Source of the DNA: Penium margaritaceum
Lineage: Eukaryota > Streptophyta > Zygnematophyceae > Desmidiales > Peniaceae
Assembly (NCBI GenBank): GCA_023375785.1
Contig: SZWC01000827.1
Coordinates: forward strand, 56,055 to 120,054
DNA length: 64,000 nucleotides
Direction: 5' to 3'
Part shown: piece after piece, positions 10,972 to 23,700 of the stretch
Numbering within the stretch: the first letter of the stretch is position 1
How the letters are laid out: every line of letters starts with the position of its first letter
Translations under genes and position numbers: made by a program
Notes under the pieces: model-generated
Seen by the model: the letters and a program-made list of their open reading frames with translations, nothing else
Database searches by the model: none
Told to the model about the DNA's origin: nothing

Positions 10972-11757
10972 TGTGAGAGTGTGTGCTCTCTGGAGATTTA
11001 GCCTTGGTGTGTGGAGAACACAGTTGCAACGGAAAGATAGATTTGGAGATGTCTGGAAGCTAGAGCTGGAAAATCAAGTTAATTACAATGAACAGAGTAC
11101 AAGCTATTTATACTGTTTGGCAGGCCTGTATTGGCCCTGGTCTATTGTTCTCCTAGCTTGTTTCAACAAGCTACTTGCACCTAAAATCAGTACCCTACTT
11201 GCACCTGAACCTGGTTCTCTACATGCACCTAACACCTAGTGCGAGAAGTACTGGGTCGTCAATCGTCCAGATCGACGGTCCGTCTTGTCTCTTGGCGAGC
11301 CACCTCGTTGGCGGCGTATGACTCCTGGCGGTGTGTGCGGTCGCCTTGTTGCGCACGCCATCGATGGTACTGGGACCGTTGCATGGTCACATTCACCGTT
11401 GTGGTCTCTCCAGTTGACCGTGTCCGTTGTCGTGTGTTCTAGCGGTGCGTTCCCCTCGGCGGATAGCATATCCGTTACGCTACTCGTCCAGAGGGCGAAA
11501 GACACCCTCGCGTGGCGGGTACGGAACACCGCGTGGGGGTTGTGCATGAAACTGCCCCCAGCACCGGCGTGATCCTCACATCGGCGCTCGCTCTCTCGCT
11601 TGCTCGCTGCTCCTCCCTCTCGCTTCCCACTGCCGCGATCGAGCGGAGTCGAGCTCGACCGTGAGCCAAATTTCCGACAAACGGAAAATGGCCCAGATGC
11701 CCCCAAAAGTCGGACGAGGCCGCGAGTATGCCAGAAAACCAAGGACACCTCGTTACA
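10972..11757 (-). repeat. 5' LTR of the reverse copia element
   Basis: About 786 bp. Read on the reverse strand it starts TGTAACGAGG at 11,757 and ends CTCTCACA at 10,972, giving the TG...CA ends expected of an LTR, followed by the primer-binding site. A TATA box lies about 140 bp from its end. The outer edge was placed where a TGT start meets the first in-phase units of the 11-bp satellite, so it is less certain than the inner edge. The LTR carries the promoter and polyadenylation signals of the element. No second copy of this LTR was seen in the window, so its age cannot be judged. Confidence 0.7.
11104..11112 (-). promoter_or_regulatory. TATA box in the copia LTR
   Basis: The reverse strand reads TATAAATAG, a strong plant TATA element. 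It is placed so that transcription would start about 30 bp further on (near 11,080), leaving roughly 110 bp of R-U5 before the LTR end, a plausible layout for a copia LTR. Confidence 0.6.
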
Positions 11758-14700
11758 TACGCCCTAGTTACGCCTTAGATGCATCCTAGTTACATCCTAG
11801 TTGCGTCCTACTTACACCCTACTTGCATCCTAGTTGCGCCCTACTTGTGCCCTACATGCGTCCTAGTTACGCCCTAGTTGCATCCTAGTTGTATCTCAGA
11901 TGGGTACTAGCTTCGTCCTTGTTGCACCTTAGCTGTGCCCTAGTTGCAACCTAGTTGCACCCTACTTGTGCCCTAGTTGCGCCCTAGTTGTGCCCTAGTT
12001 GTGCCCTAGTTACACCGTAGTCGTGTCCTTGTTACGCCCTACTTGTGCCCTACATTTTCCCTACTTGCGATTTACTTGCACCATACTTTTACCCTACTTG
12101 CGCCTTAGGTTTGTCCTAGTTACGTCCTAATTGCACCATAGAAGCGTCTCAGTTGGACACTAGCTACGTACTTGTTCCGCCCTAATTGCGCCCTACTTCT
12201 CCCTACTTGCTCCCTAGTTGCGCCGTAGTTGCGCCCTAGTTGTCCCCTAGTTTCGCCCTAGTTGCATCCTAGTTGCACCTCAGTTGGGCACTAGCTAATC
12301 CCTAGTTGTACCCTAGTTGCGTCCCAGGTGTGCCATACTTGCGCCCTACTTGCGCCCTAGTTGTACACTGGTTGCGCCTTAGTCGCATCCTAGTTGCAAC
12401 CAACATGCGCCCTAGTTGTACCCTAGTTGTACCTCAGTTGTGCACTAGCTACGTCCTAGTTGTGCCCTAGTTGCGCCTTAAGTGTGCCCTACTTGTGCCT
12501 TACTTGCGCCCTACTTGCGCCCTAGTTGCACCCTAGTTGCGCCATAGTTGTGCCTTACTTGCGCCCTACTTGCGACCTAGTTGTACCTTATTTGTGCCCT
12601 AGTTGTGTCCTACTTGCGCCCTATGTGCACCCTACTTACGCCCTAGTCACGCCCTAATTGTGCCCTACTTGCACCCTACCTTCCCCCTACTTGCGTCCTA
12701 GGTGTGTCCTAGTTGTACCCTAGTTGCGTCCTAGTTACACCCTACTTGCACCCTAGTTGCACCCTAGGTCCATCATAGTAGGGTCCTACTTGCCCCATAG
12801 TTGCATAATTTTTACGCCATAGTTGTGCCCTAGTTTCGCCCAACTTGCGCCCTAGTTACGCCCTAGTTACGCCCTAGTTGCGCCCTACATGCGCCATAGG
12901 TGCCCCCTAGTTGCGTCCTAGTTGCACCCTAGTTTCACCATAGTTACACCCTTCTTGCGCCCTAGTTGCGCCTCATTTGGACACTAGCTACGCCCTAGTT
13001 GTGCCCTAGTTACGCCCTAGTTGCGCCCTAGTTTCTCCCTCCTTGTTTCCTAGTTGTGCCCTAGTTACGCCCTAGTTACCTCCGAGTTGCATCCTAGTTG
13101 CGTCCTAGCTGTGCAACAATTGGGTACTAGCTACTCCCTAGTTGCATCCTAGTTGCATCCTAGGTGCGTCCTCCTTGCACCCTACTTGCGCCCTAGTTGC
13201 ACCCTAGTTGTGCCCTAGTTGCATCCGACTTGTCCCCTAGTTGTGCCTGAGTTGGAAACTAGCTAAGTCTTAGTTATGCTCTACTTGCGTCCTAGGTGCA
13301 CCCTAGTTGTCCCTTGATTGCGTCCAACTTGTACCCTAGTTGTGCCCTAGTTGCGCCATTGTTGCACCCTACTTGCACCCTAGTTGCGCCACGGGTGCGC
13401 CCTAGTTGTGTCCTAATTGCACCCTACTTGTGCCCTAGTTGCGCCCTGGTTACACCCTAGTTGCGTCCCACTTGCGCCCTACTTGCATCCTAGTTGCATC
13501 CTAGTTGCGCCCAAGTTGCGCCCTACTTACACCCTAGTTGCACCCTACGTGTACCCTACTTTTGCCCTAGTTGCACCCTAGTGTGCCCTACTCATGTCCT
13601 AGTTGCATCCTGCTTACATCCTAGTTGCCCCCTACTTGCGCCCTAGTTGCACCCTTGTTGCTCCTTGGTTTGGCATTAGCTGTGCCCTAGTTGCGCCCTA
13701 GTTGCGCCCTAGTTCTACCATAGTTGCACCCTACATGCGTCCTACTTGTGCCCTCGTTGCACCCTAGTTACGTCCTAGTTGTGCCCTACTTGCGCCCTAC
13801 TTGCGTCCTAGTTAAATCCTAGTTGCGCCCTAGTGACATCCTAGTTGTGCCCTACTTGTGCCCTAGTTGCGTCCTACGTGCATCCTAGTTGCACCCTTTT
13901 TACACCTTACTTGGACCCTATTTTTGCCCTACTTGTGCCTTACTTGCACCCTATTTACGGCCTACTTGCGGTCTAGCTACGCCCTAGTTGCGTCCTAGTT
14001 GCACCTCAGTTGGGCACCATCTCCACCCTAGGTGCGCCCTAGTTGTGCCCTAGTTGCGCCATACTTGCACCCTACTTGCACCCTACTTGCACCCTAGTTG
14101 CGCCCTACTTGCGCCTTGTTACGACCTAGTTGCGTCCTAGTTGGGCCTCAGTTGGGTACTATCTATGTCCTAGTTGCATCCTATTTGTGTCCTAGTTGCA
14201 ACTTATTTGTGCTCTACTTGCACCTACTTGCACCTACTTGCGCCTACTTGCGCCCTAGTTGTGCCCTAGTTGCGTCCTAGTCGCGCCTCAGTTGGAAACT
14301 AGCTACACCCTAATTACACCATAGTTGCACCATAGTTGTGTCCTAGTTTTGCCCTTGTTGTGTCCTAGTTACGTCCTACTTGTACCCTACTTGCATCCTA
14401 GTTGTACCATAGTTGCACCCTAGTTGCACCCTTTTTGCGTCCTAGTTGCGCCCTACTTGCGTCCTACTTGCGTCCTAGTTGCGTCCTTGTTGCACCATAG
14501 TTGTGCCTTACTTCTGTCCTACTTGAGCCGTAGTTGCTTCCTACCTGAGCCCTAGTTGCATACTTGTTGTGTCCTACTTGCACCCTACTTTTGTCCTAGT
14601 TGCGCTTTATTTGTGTCCTTGTTGCGCCCTAGTTGTGCCCTAGATGTGCACTATTTTTGCCTCAGTTGGGCACTAGCTATGTCCTAGTTGAACCCTCATT

Positions 14701-17700
14701 ACGCCCTAGTTGCGCCGTACTTGCGCCCTACTTGCACCCTACTTGTGCACAAGTTGTGCCCTACTTGTGCCCTCGTTGCGTCTCAGTTGGTCACTAGATA
14801 CATCCTAGTTATGCCCTAGTTGCGCCCTAGTTGCGCCCTAGTTGCGCCCTAGTTTTACCCTAGTTGTGCCCTATTTACGCCCTACTTGCACCCTAGTTGC
14901 ATCCTAGTTGCATCCTAGTTGCGTCCTACCTGCGCCCTAGTTGCGTCCTAGTTACACTCTAGTTACGTCCTAGTTGTGACCTACTTGTGCCCTACTTGCG
15001 TCCTACAAGCGCCCTAGATGTGCCCTAGTTGCGACCTGGTTACACCAACTTGCGCCCTAGTTGCGCCCTATTTGCGCCCTAGTTGTATCCTAGTTGCGTC
15101 CTTGTTGCATCCTAGTTGTGTCCTACTTGCATCCTAGTTGCGCTCGACTTGCGCCCTAGTTGCGAACTAGTTGCACCTTAAAGGCACTAGCTACACCCTA
15201 GTTGCACCCTAGTTGCACCATAGTTACGCCCGAGTTGTGTCGTACTCGCACCCTACTCGCGCCCTAGTTGTTCCCTAGTTGCACCCTAGTTGCGTCCTAG
15301 TTACGCCCTACTTGCACCCTTGTTGTGTCCTAGTTGCGCTTTAGTTGCATCCTGGTAGCACCTCAGTTGGGCACTAGGTACGCCCAAGTTACGTCTTAGT
15401 TGCATCCTAGTTGCGCCCTAGTTACGTCCTAGTTGCGTCCTAGTTGCGCCTTACTTGCGCCCTACTTGCACCCTACTTGGGCCCTAGTTGCGCCCTAGCT
15501 TGGCCCTAGTTGCGCCCTTGTTTCACTTCCTTTGGGCACTAGCTACGTCCTAGTTGCGCCCTTGTTGCGTCCTAGTTGTGTCGTACTTGTGTTCTACTTG
15601 TGCCCTTGTTGCGTCCTAGTTGCGCCCTAGTTGCACCCTAGTTGTGCCTTAGTTTCGCCCTAGTTGCACGCTACTATCACCCTTCTTATGTCCTAGTTAC
15701 ACTCTAGTTGCACCCTAGTTGCCCCCTACTTGTGTCCTACTTACGCTCTACTTGCGCCCTACTTGCGTCCTACTTGCGCCCTAGTTGCACCCTAGTTGAG
15801 ACCTAGTTACGTCCTACTTACGCCCTACTTGCGCCCTTCTTGCTCCCTAGTTGCACTCTTGTTGCATCCTAGTTACGCCCTACTTGCCTCCTATGAGCCT
15901 TACTTGTACACTAGTTGCGCCCTAGTAGCGCCCCAGTTTTGTCCTAGTTGCGTCCTAGTTGCACCCTACTTGCGACCTAGTTGCGCCCTAGTTATGAATG
16001 AGTTGGACACTAGCTACGGCCTAGTTTGGCCCCAATTGCGCCCTAGTTACACCCTCGTTGCGTCCTACTTGCACCCTACTTGCGCCCTAGTTGCCCCCTA
16101 CTTGTGCCCTAGATGCGACCGACTTGCGCTCTAGTTGCGCCCTAGTTGAGCAGAAGTTTGGCACAACCTACGCCCTAGTTGCATCCTAATTGCATCCTAG
16201 TTGTGCCATAGTTACACCCTAGTTGCACCATAGTTGCGCCGTACTTGCGCCCTAATAGCGCCCTAGTTGCACCCTAGTTGTGCCCTACTTGTGTCCTACT
16301 TGCGCCCTACTTGCACCCTTGTTGTGTCCTAGTTGCGCCCTAGTTGCACCTCACTTACATCCTACTTGTGCCCTTGTTGCATCCTAGTTGCACCCTAGTT
16401 GCGCCCTAGGTGAGCCCTACTTGCGCCCTATTTATGCCCTAGTTACATCCTTCTTGCGTCCTACTTGTGCCGTGCTTGGGCCCTAGTTGCAACCTAGTTG
16501 CACCCTAGTTGTGCCCTGCTTGCACCCTACTTGCGCCCTTCTTGCGCCCTACTTGCACCCTAGTTATGCCCTAGTTGTGCCCTAGTTGCGCCCTACTTGT
16601 ACCCTACTTGCAACCTAGTTGCGCCCTAGTTGTGCCCTAGTTGCACCCTTATTGTGACCTACTTGCGGCCTTATAATGCCATAGTTGCGTCCTAGTTGGG
16701 CACTAGCTACACCCTAGTTGTGCCCTAGTTACGCACTAGATGCAATGAAGTTGCGCCCAACTTGCGCCCTACTTGCACCCTAAAGGCACCCAAATTGTAC
16801 CCTAGTTGCGCCCTAGTTGTGCCTCAGTTGGAAACTAGCTACCCTCTATTTGCACCTTAGTTGCACCCTAGTTGTACCCTAGTTGCGCCCTAGTTGTGTC
16901 GTATTTGTGTCCTACTTGTGCCTCAATTGTACCCTAGTTGCGCCCTAGTTGCACACTAGTTGCGCCTCATTTGCACACTAGCTATGCCCTAGTTGCGCTA
17001 TACTTGCGCCCTAGTTGCACCCTAGTTATGCCCTAGTTGCACCCTACTTGCGCCTACTTGCACCCTTGTTGCGCCCTAGTTGCACCCTAGTTGCGCCCTT
17101 CTTGCACCATTCTTGCGCCCTACTTGCACCCTAGTTACCCCCTAGTTGTGTCCTAGTTGCGCCCTAGTTGCACCTTACTTGCACCCACTTACGCCCTAGT
17201 TGTGTCCTAGTTTTGCCTTAGTTGCGCCCTACTTGCAACCTACTTGCGCCTTAGTTGCACCCTAGTTGCGCTCAGATGGATCCTAGCTACACCCGATTTG
17301 CGCCCTAGTTCCACCCTAGTTGCACCCTAGTTGCGCCCTACTTGCGCCCAGATTGCGCCCTACTTGCGCCCTATTTACGCCGTATTTTCTACTCAGCTGG
17401 GCACTAGCTACGCCCTAGTTGTGCCCTACTTGCACCCTAGTTGCACCCTACTTGCGCCCGACTTGTGTCCTAGTTGCACCCTAGTTACGTCCTAGTTACG
17501 CCCTACTTGCGCCCTAGTTGTACGTAGTTACGCTATAGTTGCGTCCTAGTTGCGCCCTAGTTGTGCTCTAGTTGTGTCCTACTTGTCCCTATTTACGGCC
17601 TAGTTGCACCCCAATTGCGTCCAAGTTACGTCCTAGTTGCGTCTTACTTGTGCCATAGTTGTGCCCTACTTGCGCCCTAGTTGCGCCCTAGTTACGACCT

Positions 17701-20700
17701 AGTTGTGCCTCAGTTGGGTAATAGCTCCATCCTAGTTGCCCCCTAGTTGCGCTCTAGTTGTGCCCTAGTTGCGCCCTAGTTACACACTACATGCGTGCTA
17801 GTTGCGCCCCACATGCGTCCTAGATGCACTCTACTTACGCCCTAGTTGCACCCTACTTGCGCCCTAGTTGCGCCTAGGTTGGGCACTAGCTACGCCCTAG
17901 TTGCGACTTAGTTGCGCCCTAGTTGTGTCCTAGTTTCACCCTACTTGCACCCTACTTGCATCCTTGTTGAGCCCTAGTTGCATCCTATTTGCGCCCTATT
18001 TGTGCCGTACTTGTGCCCTGGTTGCATCCTAGTTGCGCCGTAGTTGTCCCCTACTTGGGCACTACTTGCGCCTTACTTGTGCCCTAGTTGCGCCCTAGTT
18101 GCGTCCTGCTTGTGCCCTACTTGTGCCCTATTTGTACCCTCATTGCACCCTAGTTGCATCATAGTTGCATCCTACTTGCATCCTGCTTTGCCCCTAGTTA
18201 CACCCTAGTTGCACCCTAGTTGCACCCTAGTTACGTCCTACTTGCGTCCTAGTTGCGCCCTACTTGCGCCCTAGTTGTGCCCTAGTTGTGCCCTAGTTGC
18301 GCCCGACTTGCACCCTACTTGCGCCCTAGTTGCGCTCTACTTGCATCCTAGTTGCATCCTAGTTTCACTCTACTTGCGCCCTAGTTGCGCCCTGGTTGCG
18401 CCCTAGTTGCACCTCAATTGGGCACTAGCTACGTCCTAGTTGCACCCTAGTCGCGTCCTTGTTGTGCCTAAGTTGTGCCCTACTTGCGCCCTACATACGC
18501 CCTAGTTGCGCCCTACTTGCGCCCTAGTTATACCCTAGTTACGCCCTAATTGTGCCCTAGTTGCACCCTAGTTACGCCTCAGTTGGGCACTAGGTACGTC
18601 CTAGTTCGGCCCTAGTGCGCCTTAGTTGCACCCTACTTGCGCCCTACATGCGCCCTAGTTTCGTCCTACTTGAGTCCTAAGTTGCGTCCTAGTTACACCC
18701 TTGTTGTGTCTCAGTTGGACACTAGCTACGCCCTAGCTGCGCCCTTAGTACACCCTATTCGTGCCCTAGTTGTACCCTAGTTCCATCCAAGTTACACCAT
18801 AGTTGCACTTTGCTTACGCCCTAGTGTGCCCTAGTTGTGCCCTCTTTGTGCCCTACTTGTGCCGTAGTTACACCCTAGTAATGTGCTACTTGCGCCCTAC
18901 TTGTACCCTACTTGCGTCCTACTTGCACCCTAGTTGTGTCTTTGTTGGGCCCTAGTTGCATCCTACTTGCGTCCTACTTGTGCCCTACTTGCGTCCTAGT
19001 TATGCCCTAGTTGCACCCTAGTTGTGTCCTATTTCCGCCCATATGCACCCTAGTTGCGTCCTGCTTGCATCCTAGTTGCACCCTAGTTGAGCCCAAGTTA
19101 CACCCTACTTGCGTCCTAGTTGTCCTTACTTGCGTCCTAGTTGTCCTTACTTGCGTCCTAGTTGCACCCTAGTTCCACCCTAGTTGCATCCTACTTCCGT
19201 CCTACTTGCACCCTACTTGTGCCCTACTTGCACCCTAGTTGTGCCCCAGTTGCATGTTCTTGCACCCTACTTGTGCCCAACTTGTATCCTGCTTGCGCCC
19301 TAGTTACGCCCTACTTGCACCCTAGTTGCGTCCTGCTTGCGCCCTAGTTGCGTCTTAGTTGCGTCTCAGTTGGGCACTAGCCACGCCCTAGTTGCGCCCT
19401 AGTTGTGTCCAAGTTGTGCCCTACTTTTGCTCTACTTGCGTCCTAGTTGCGCCCTAGTTGCGCCCTAGTTGCGCCCTAGTTGTGCCCTGGTTACGCCCTA
19501 GTTACGCTGTAGTTGCGCCTTAGTTGGGTACTAGCTACGCCTTAGCTGTGCCCGTGTTGTGTCCTACTTGCGCCCTACTTGAAATCTACTTGCACCCTAA
19601 TTGCGTCGTAGTTGTGGCCTAGTTGCGTCCTACTTGCGTCCTACTTGCGCCCTACTTGCTGCCTTGTTGCGCCCTTCTTGCGCCCTAGTTGTGCACTACT
19701 TGTGCCCTAATTGCACCCTATTTGCTCCTTAGTTATGCCCTAGTTGCGTCCTACTTTTGTCCTACTTCCGCCCTTCTTGCGTCTTACTTGCGCCCTAGTT
19801 ATGCCCTACTTGCGCCCTAGTTGCACCCTAGTTGTGCCCTAGTTGTGCCTCACTTGGGCACTAGCTACGCCCTAGTTGTGCCCTAGTTACGCCCTAGTTG
19901 TGCCCTAGTTGTGTCCTAGTTGCGCCCTAGTTGTACCCGTCTTGCGCCCTGCTTGCGCTCTACTTGCTCCCTAGTTGCATCCTAGTTGATCCCTAGTTGC
20001 ACCCTTGTTTTTTCCTACTTGTACCAAAGTTGTGCCCTACTTGTGCCCTAGCTTAGCCCTCAGTTGGGCACTAGCTACGTCCTTGTTGCGCCCTAGTCGC
20101 ATCCTGGGTGAGCCCTAGTTGCGCCCTACTTGCGCCCTCCTTACGCCCTAGTTGTGCTCACTTGCACCCTAGTTGTGTCCAACTTGTTTCTTATTTGCGC
20201 CTCAGTTGCGCACTGGCTACGCCCTAGTTGTGCCATAGTTACACCCTAGTTGCGCCCTAGTTGCAACCTGGTTGTGTTCTACTTGTGCCCTACTTGTGCC
20301 CTAGTTGCACCCTAGTTGTTTCCTAGTTGTGCCCTACTTGTGCCCTAATTGCGCCCTACTTGAGTCCTAGTTGCACCATAGTTGCGTCCTAGTTGTACCC
20401 TACTTGTGCCCTACCTGCGCCCTACGTGTGCCCTAGTTGCGCCCTAGTTGCGCCCTAATTGCACCGTCGTTGCGCCCTAGTTACGCCCTACTTGCGCCCT
20501 AGTTGCGTCCTTGTTACGCTGTAGTTGTGCCCTAGTTGCATCCTACTTACGTCCTACTTACACCCGAGTTACACCCTAGTTACACCCTAGTTACGTCCTA
20601 CTTGCATCCTACTTGCGCCCTACAGCCTTAGAATCATCCTACTTGCATCCTACTTGCACCCTAGTTGCGCCCTAGTTGTGCCCTAGTTGCGTCCTACTTG

Positions 20701-23700
20701 TGCCCTAGTTGTGCCCTACTTACTTCCTAGTTGTGCCCTATTTGCGCCTCATTTGGACAATAGCTACGCCCTACTTGCCCCCTCCTTGCGCCCTAGTTGC
20801 GCCCTAGTTGCACCCTAGTTGGGCACTAGCTATGCCCTAGTTACGCCCTAGTTACACCCTGGTTGCATCCTAGTTGTGCCCTACTTGTACCCTACTTGCG
20901 CCCTAGTTGCACCCTACTTTTGCCCTAGTTGGGCCCTAGCTGCTCCTTTGTTGGACACTACCTATGTTCTAGTTACACCCTAGTTGCGCCCTAGTGCATA
21001 CTAGTTATGTCCTAATTACGCCTTACTTGCACCCTAGTTGCACCCTACTTGTGCCCTATTTGCGCTGTAGTTACACCCTAGTTACGCCCTAGTTGCGCAC
21101 TACTTGCTCCTACTTGCTTCCTATTTACACCCTAGTTGTTTCATTGTTGGGTCCTAGTTGCATCCTACTTATGTCCTACTTGAGTCCTGGTTGCGCCCTA
21201 GTTCCGCCCTAGTTGTGGCCTACTTGCGCCCTACTTGTACCCTACTTACCTCCTAGTTGCGTCCTACTTGCGCCCTAGTTGCGCCCTAGCTGCATTCAAG
21301 TTACGTCCTACTTGCGTCCAAGTTTTCCCTACTTGCACCCTAGTTGCGCCCTACTTCCACCCTACTTGCACCCTTCTAGGACCCTACTTGTGCCCTAGTT
21401 GTGCCCTAGTTGCACCCTACTTTGGCCATACTTGAACCCTACTTGCGCCCTAGTTGCACCCTACTTGCACCCGAGTTGCGCCCTACTTGTGCCCTAGTTG
21501 CGTCTTAGGTGTGCCTCAGTGGGGCACTAGCCACGTCCTAGTTGCGCCCTAGTAGTGCCCTAGTTATGTCCTACTTGCGTCCTACTTGCGCTCTACTTAC
21601 ACCCTCCTTGCACCCTAGTTGCGCCCTAGTTGTGTCCTGGTTGCCCCCTAGTTGCGCCCAAGTTGCGCCTCAGTTAGGCACAAGCAACGCCCTAGTTGCG
21701 CCCTAGTTGCGTCCTTGTTGCATCCTACTTGCATCCTACTTACACCCTACTTGCACCCTAATTATGCCCTTCTTTCTCCCTTGCTACACCCTAGTTGCAC
21801 TTTAGTTGCGCCCTACTTGTGCCCTAGTTGCACCCTACCTGCTCCCTAGTTGCGCCCTAGTTGTGCCCTACTTGCTCCCTTCTTGTGCCATACTTGCGCC
21901 CTAGTTGTGTCCTACTTGCGCCCTAGGTGCGACTTAGTTGCGTCCTAGTTGCATCCTAGTTGCGCTTCACTTTGGCACTAGCTATGCCCTAGTTGTGCCC
22001 TAGTTGTGTCCTAGTTACACCCTAGTTGTACCCTAGTTGTACCATACTTGCGTTCTAATTGAGCCCTAGTTGCGCCCTAGTTACTCTCTAGTTACGTCCT
22101 GGTTGCGCCCTAGTTGCGTCCTAGTTGTACCTCAGTTGGGCACTAGCTACGCCCTAGTTGTGCCCTAGTTGTGCCCTACTTGCACCCTACTTGTACCCTA
22201 TTTACACCCTATTTGTACCCTAGTTACACCTTACTTGCACCCTTCTTGCACCCTAGTGTTCTAGTTGTATCCTTCTTGCACTCTACTTGTGTCCTAGTTG
22301 CGCCCTAGTTGCGCCCTAGTTGCACCCTAGTTGCGTCCTACTTGTGCCCTAGTTGTGCCCTACTTGCGTCCTAGTTGCACCCTAGTTACACCCCATTTGG
22401 GCAATTACTACGCCCTAGTTGTCCCCTCATTGTGTCCTAGTTGCACCCTAGTTGCACCCTTCATGCGTCCTAGTTGCACCCTACTTGCACCCAAGTTGCA
22501 CCCTACTTGCACCCTATCTGCACCCTAGTTGCGCATGGGCACTAGCTACGCCCTAGTTGTGCAAAAGTTGTACCCTAGTTACACCTTAGTTTCGCCGTAA
22601 TTGCATCCTACTTACGCCCTAATTGCGTCCTCGTTGCGCCCTAGTTGTACCCTACTTGCACCCTACTTGCACCCTACATGCACCTTACTTCCGCTCTACT
22701 TGTATCCTAGTTACGCCCTAGTTGCGCCCTAGTTGCGCCCAACTTGTACCCTACTTGCGTCCTACGTCCACCCTTATTGTGCCCTGGTTGTGCCCAACTT
22801 GCGCCCTACTTGTGCCCTACTTGCACCATAGTTGCGCCCTAGTTGCACCCTAGTTGCGCCATACTTGTGTCCTACTTGCACCCTAGTTGCGTACTAGTTG
22901 CACCTTGTAACCTAGTTGCGCCCTAGTTGCGCCCTGCTTGTGTCCTAGTTGTACCCTAGTTCCACCCTACTTGCGCTCTAGTTACGCCCTAGTTGCACCC
23001 TAGGTACGGCCAAGTTGTGCCTTAGTTGCGTCCTACTTGCGCCCTAGTTGTGTCCTAGTTATGACCAAGTTACGTCCTAGTTGCGCCTCAGTTGCGCACT
23101 AGCTACGCCCTAGTTCCGCTCTAGTTGTTTCCTACTTACGTCCTATATGTGTCCTAGTTAATCCCTAGTTGCGCACTCGTTACGTCCTAGTTGCAAGCTC
23201 ATTGTGCCTTATTTGGGCACTAGCTACACCCTTGTTGCACCCTAGTTACACCCTAGTTGCACCCTAGTTGTGTCCTACTTGCGCCCTACTTGCCCCCTAC
23301 TTGGGCCCTACTTGCATCCTACTCCGCCCTTCTTGCGCCCTTCTTGTACCCTAGTTCCGTCCTAGTTAGCCCTAGTTGCTCCCTACTTGCATCCTACTTG
23401 TTCCTTGGGTGCTAGTTACACCCTAGTTGCGTCCTAGTTACGCCTTACTTGCACCCTACTTGTGCCATGGTTGCACCCTAGTTGTGCCCCAGTTGTGCCC
23501 TAGTTCCGCCTTAGTCGGGTCCTAATTACACATTAGTTGGGTACTAGCTACGCCCTAGTTGTGCCCTAGTTGCACCCTGGTTGCGCACTATTTGCACCCT
23601 ACTTGCACCCTTCTTGTGTCCTAGTTGCACTTCAGTTGCGTCCAAGTTGAGCCCTAGTAGCACCCTAGTTGTGCCCTAGCTGTGCCTTAGTTTGAGCCTG

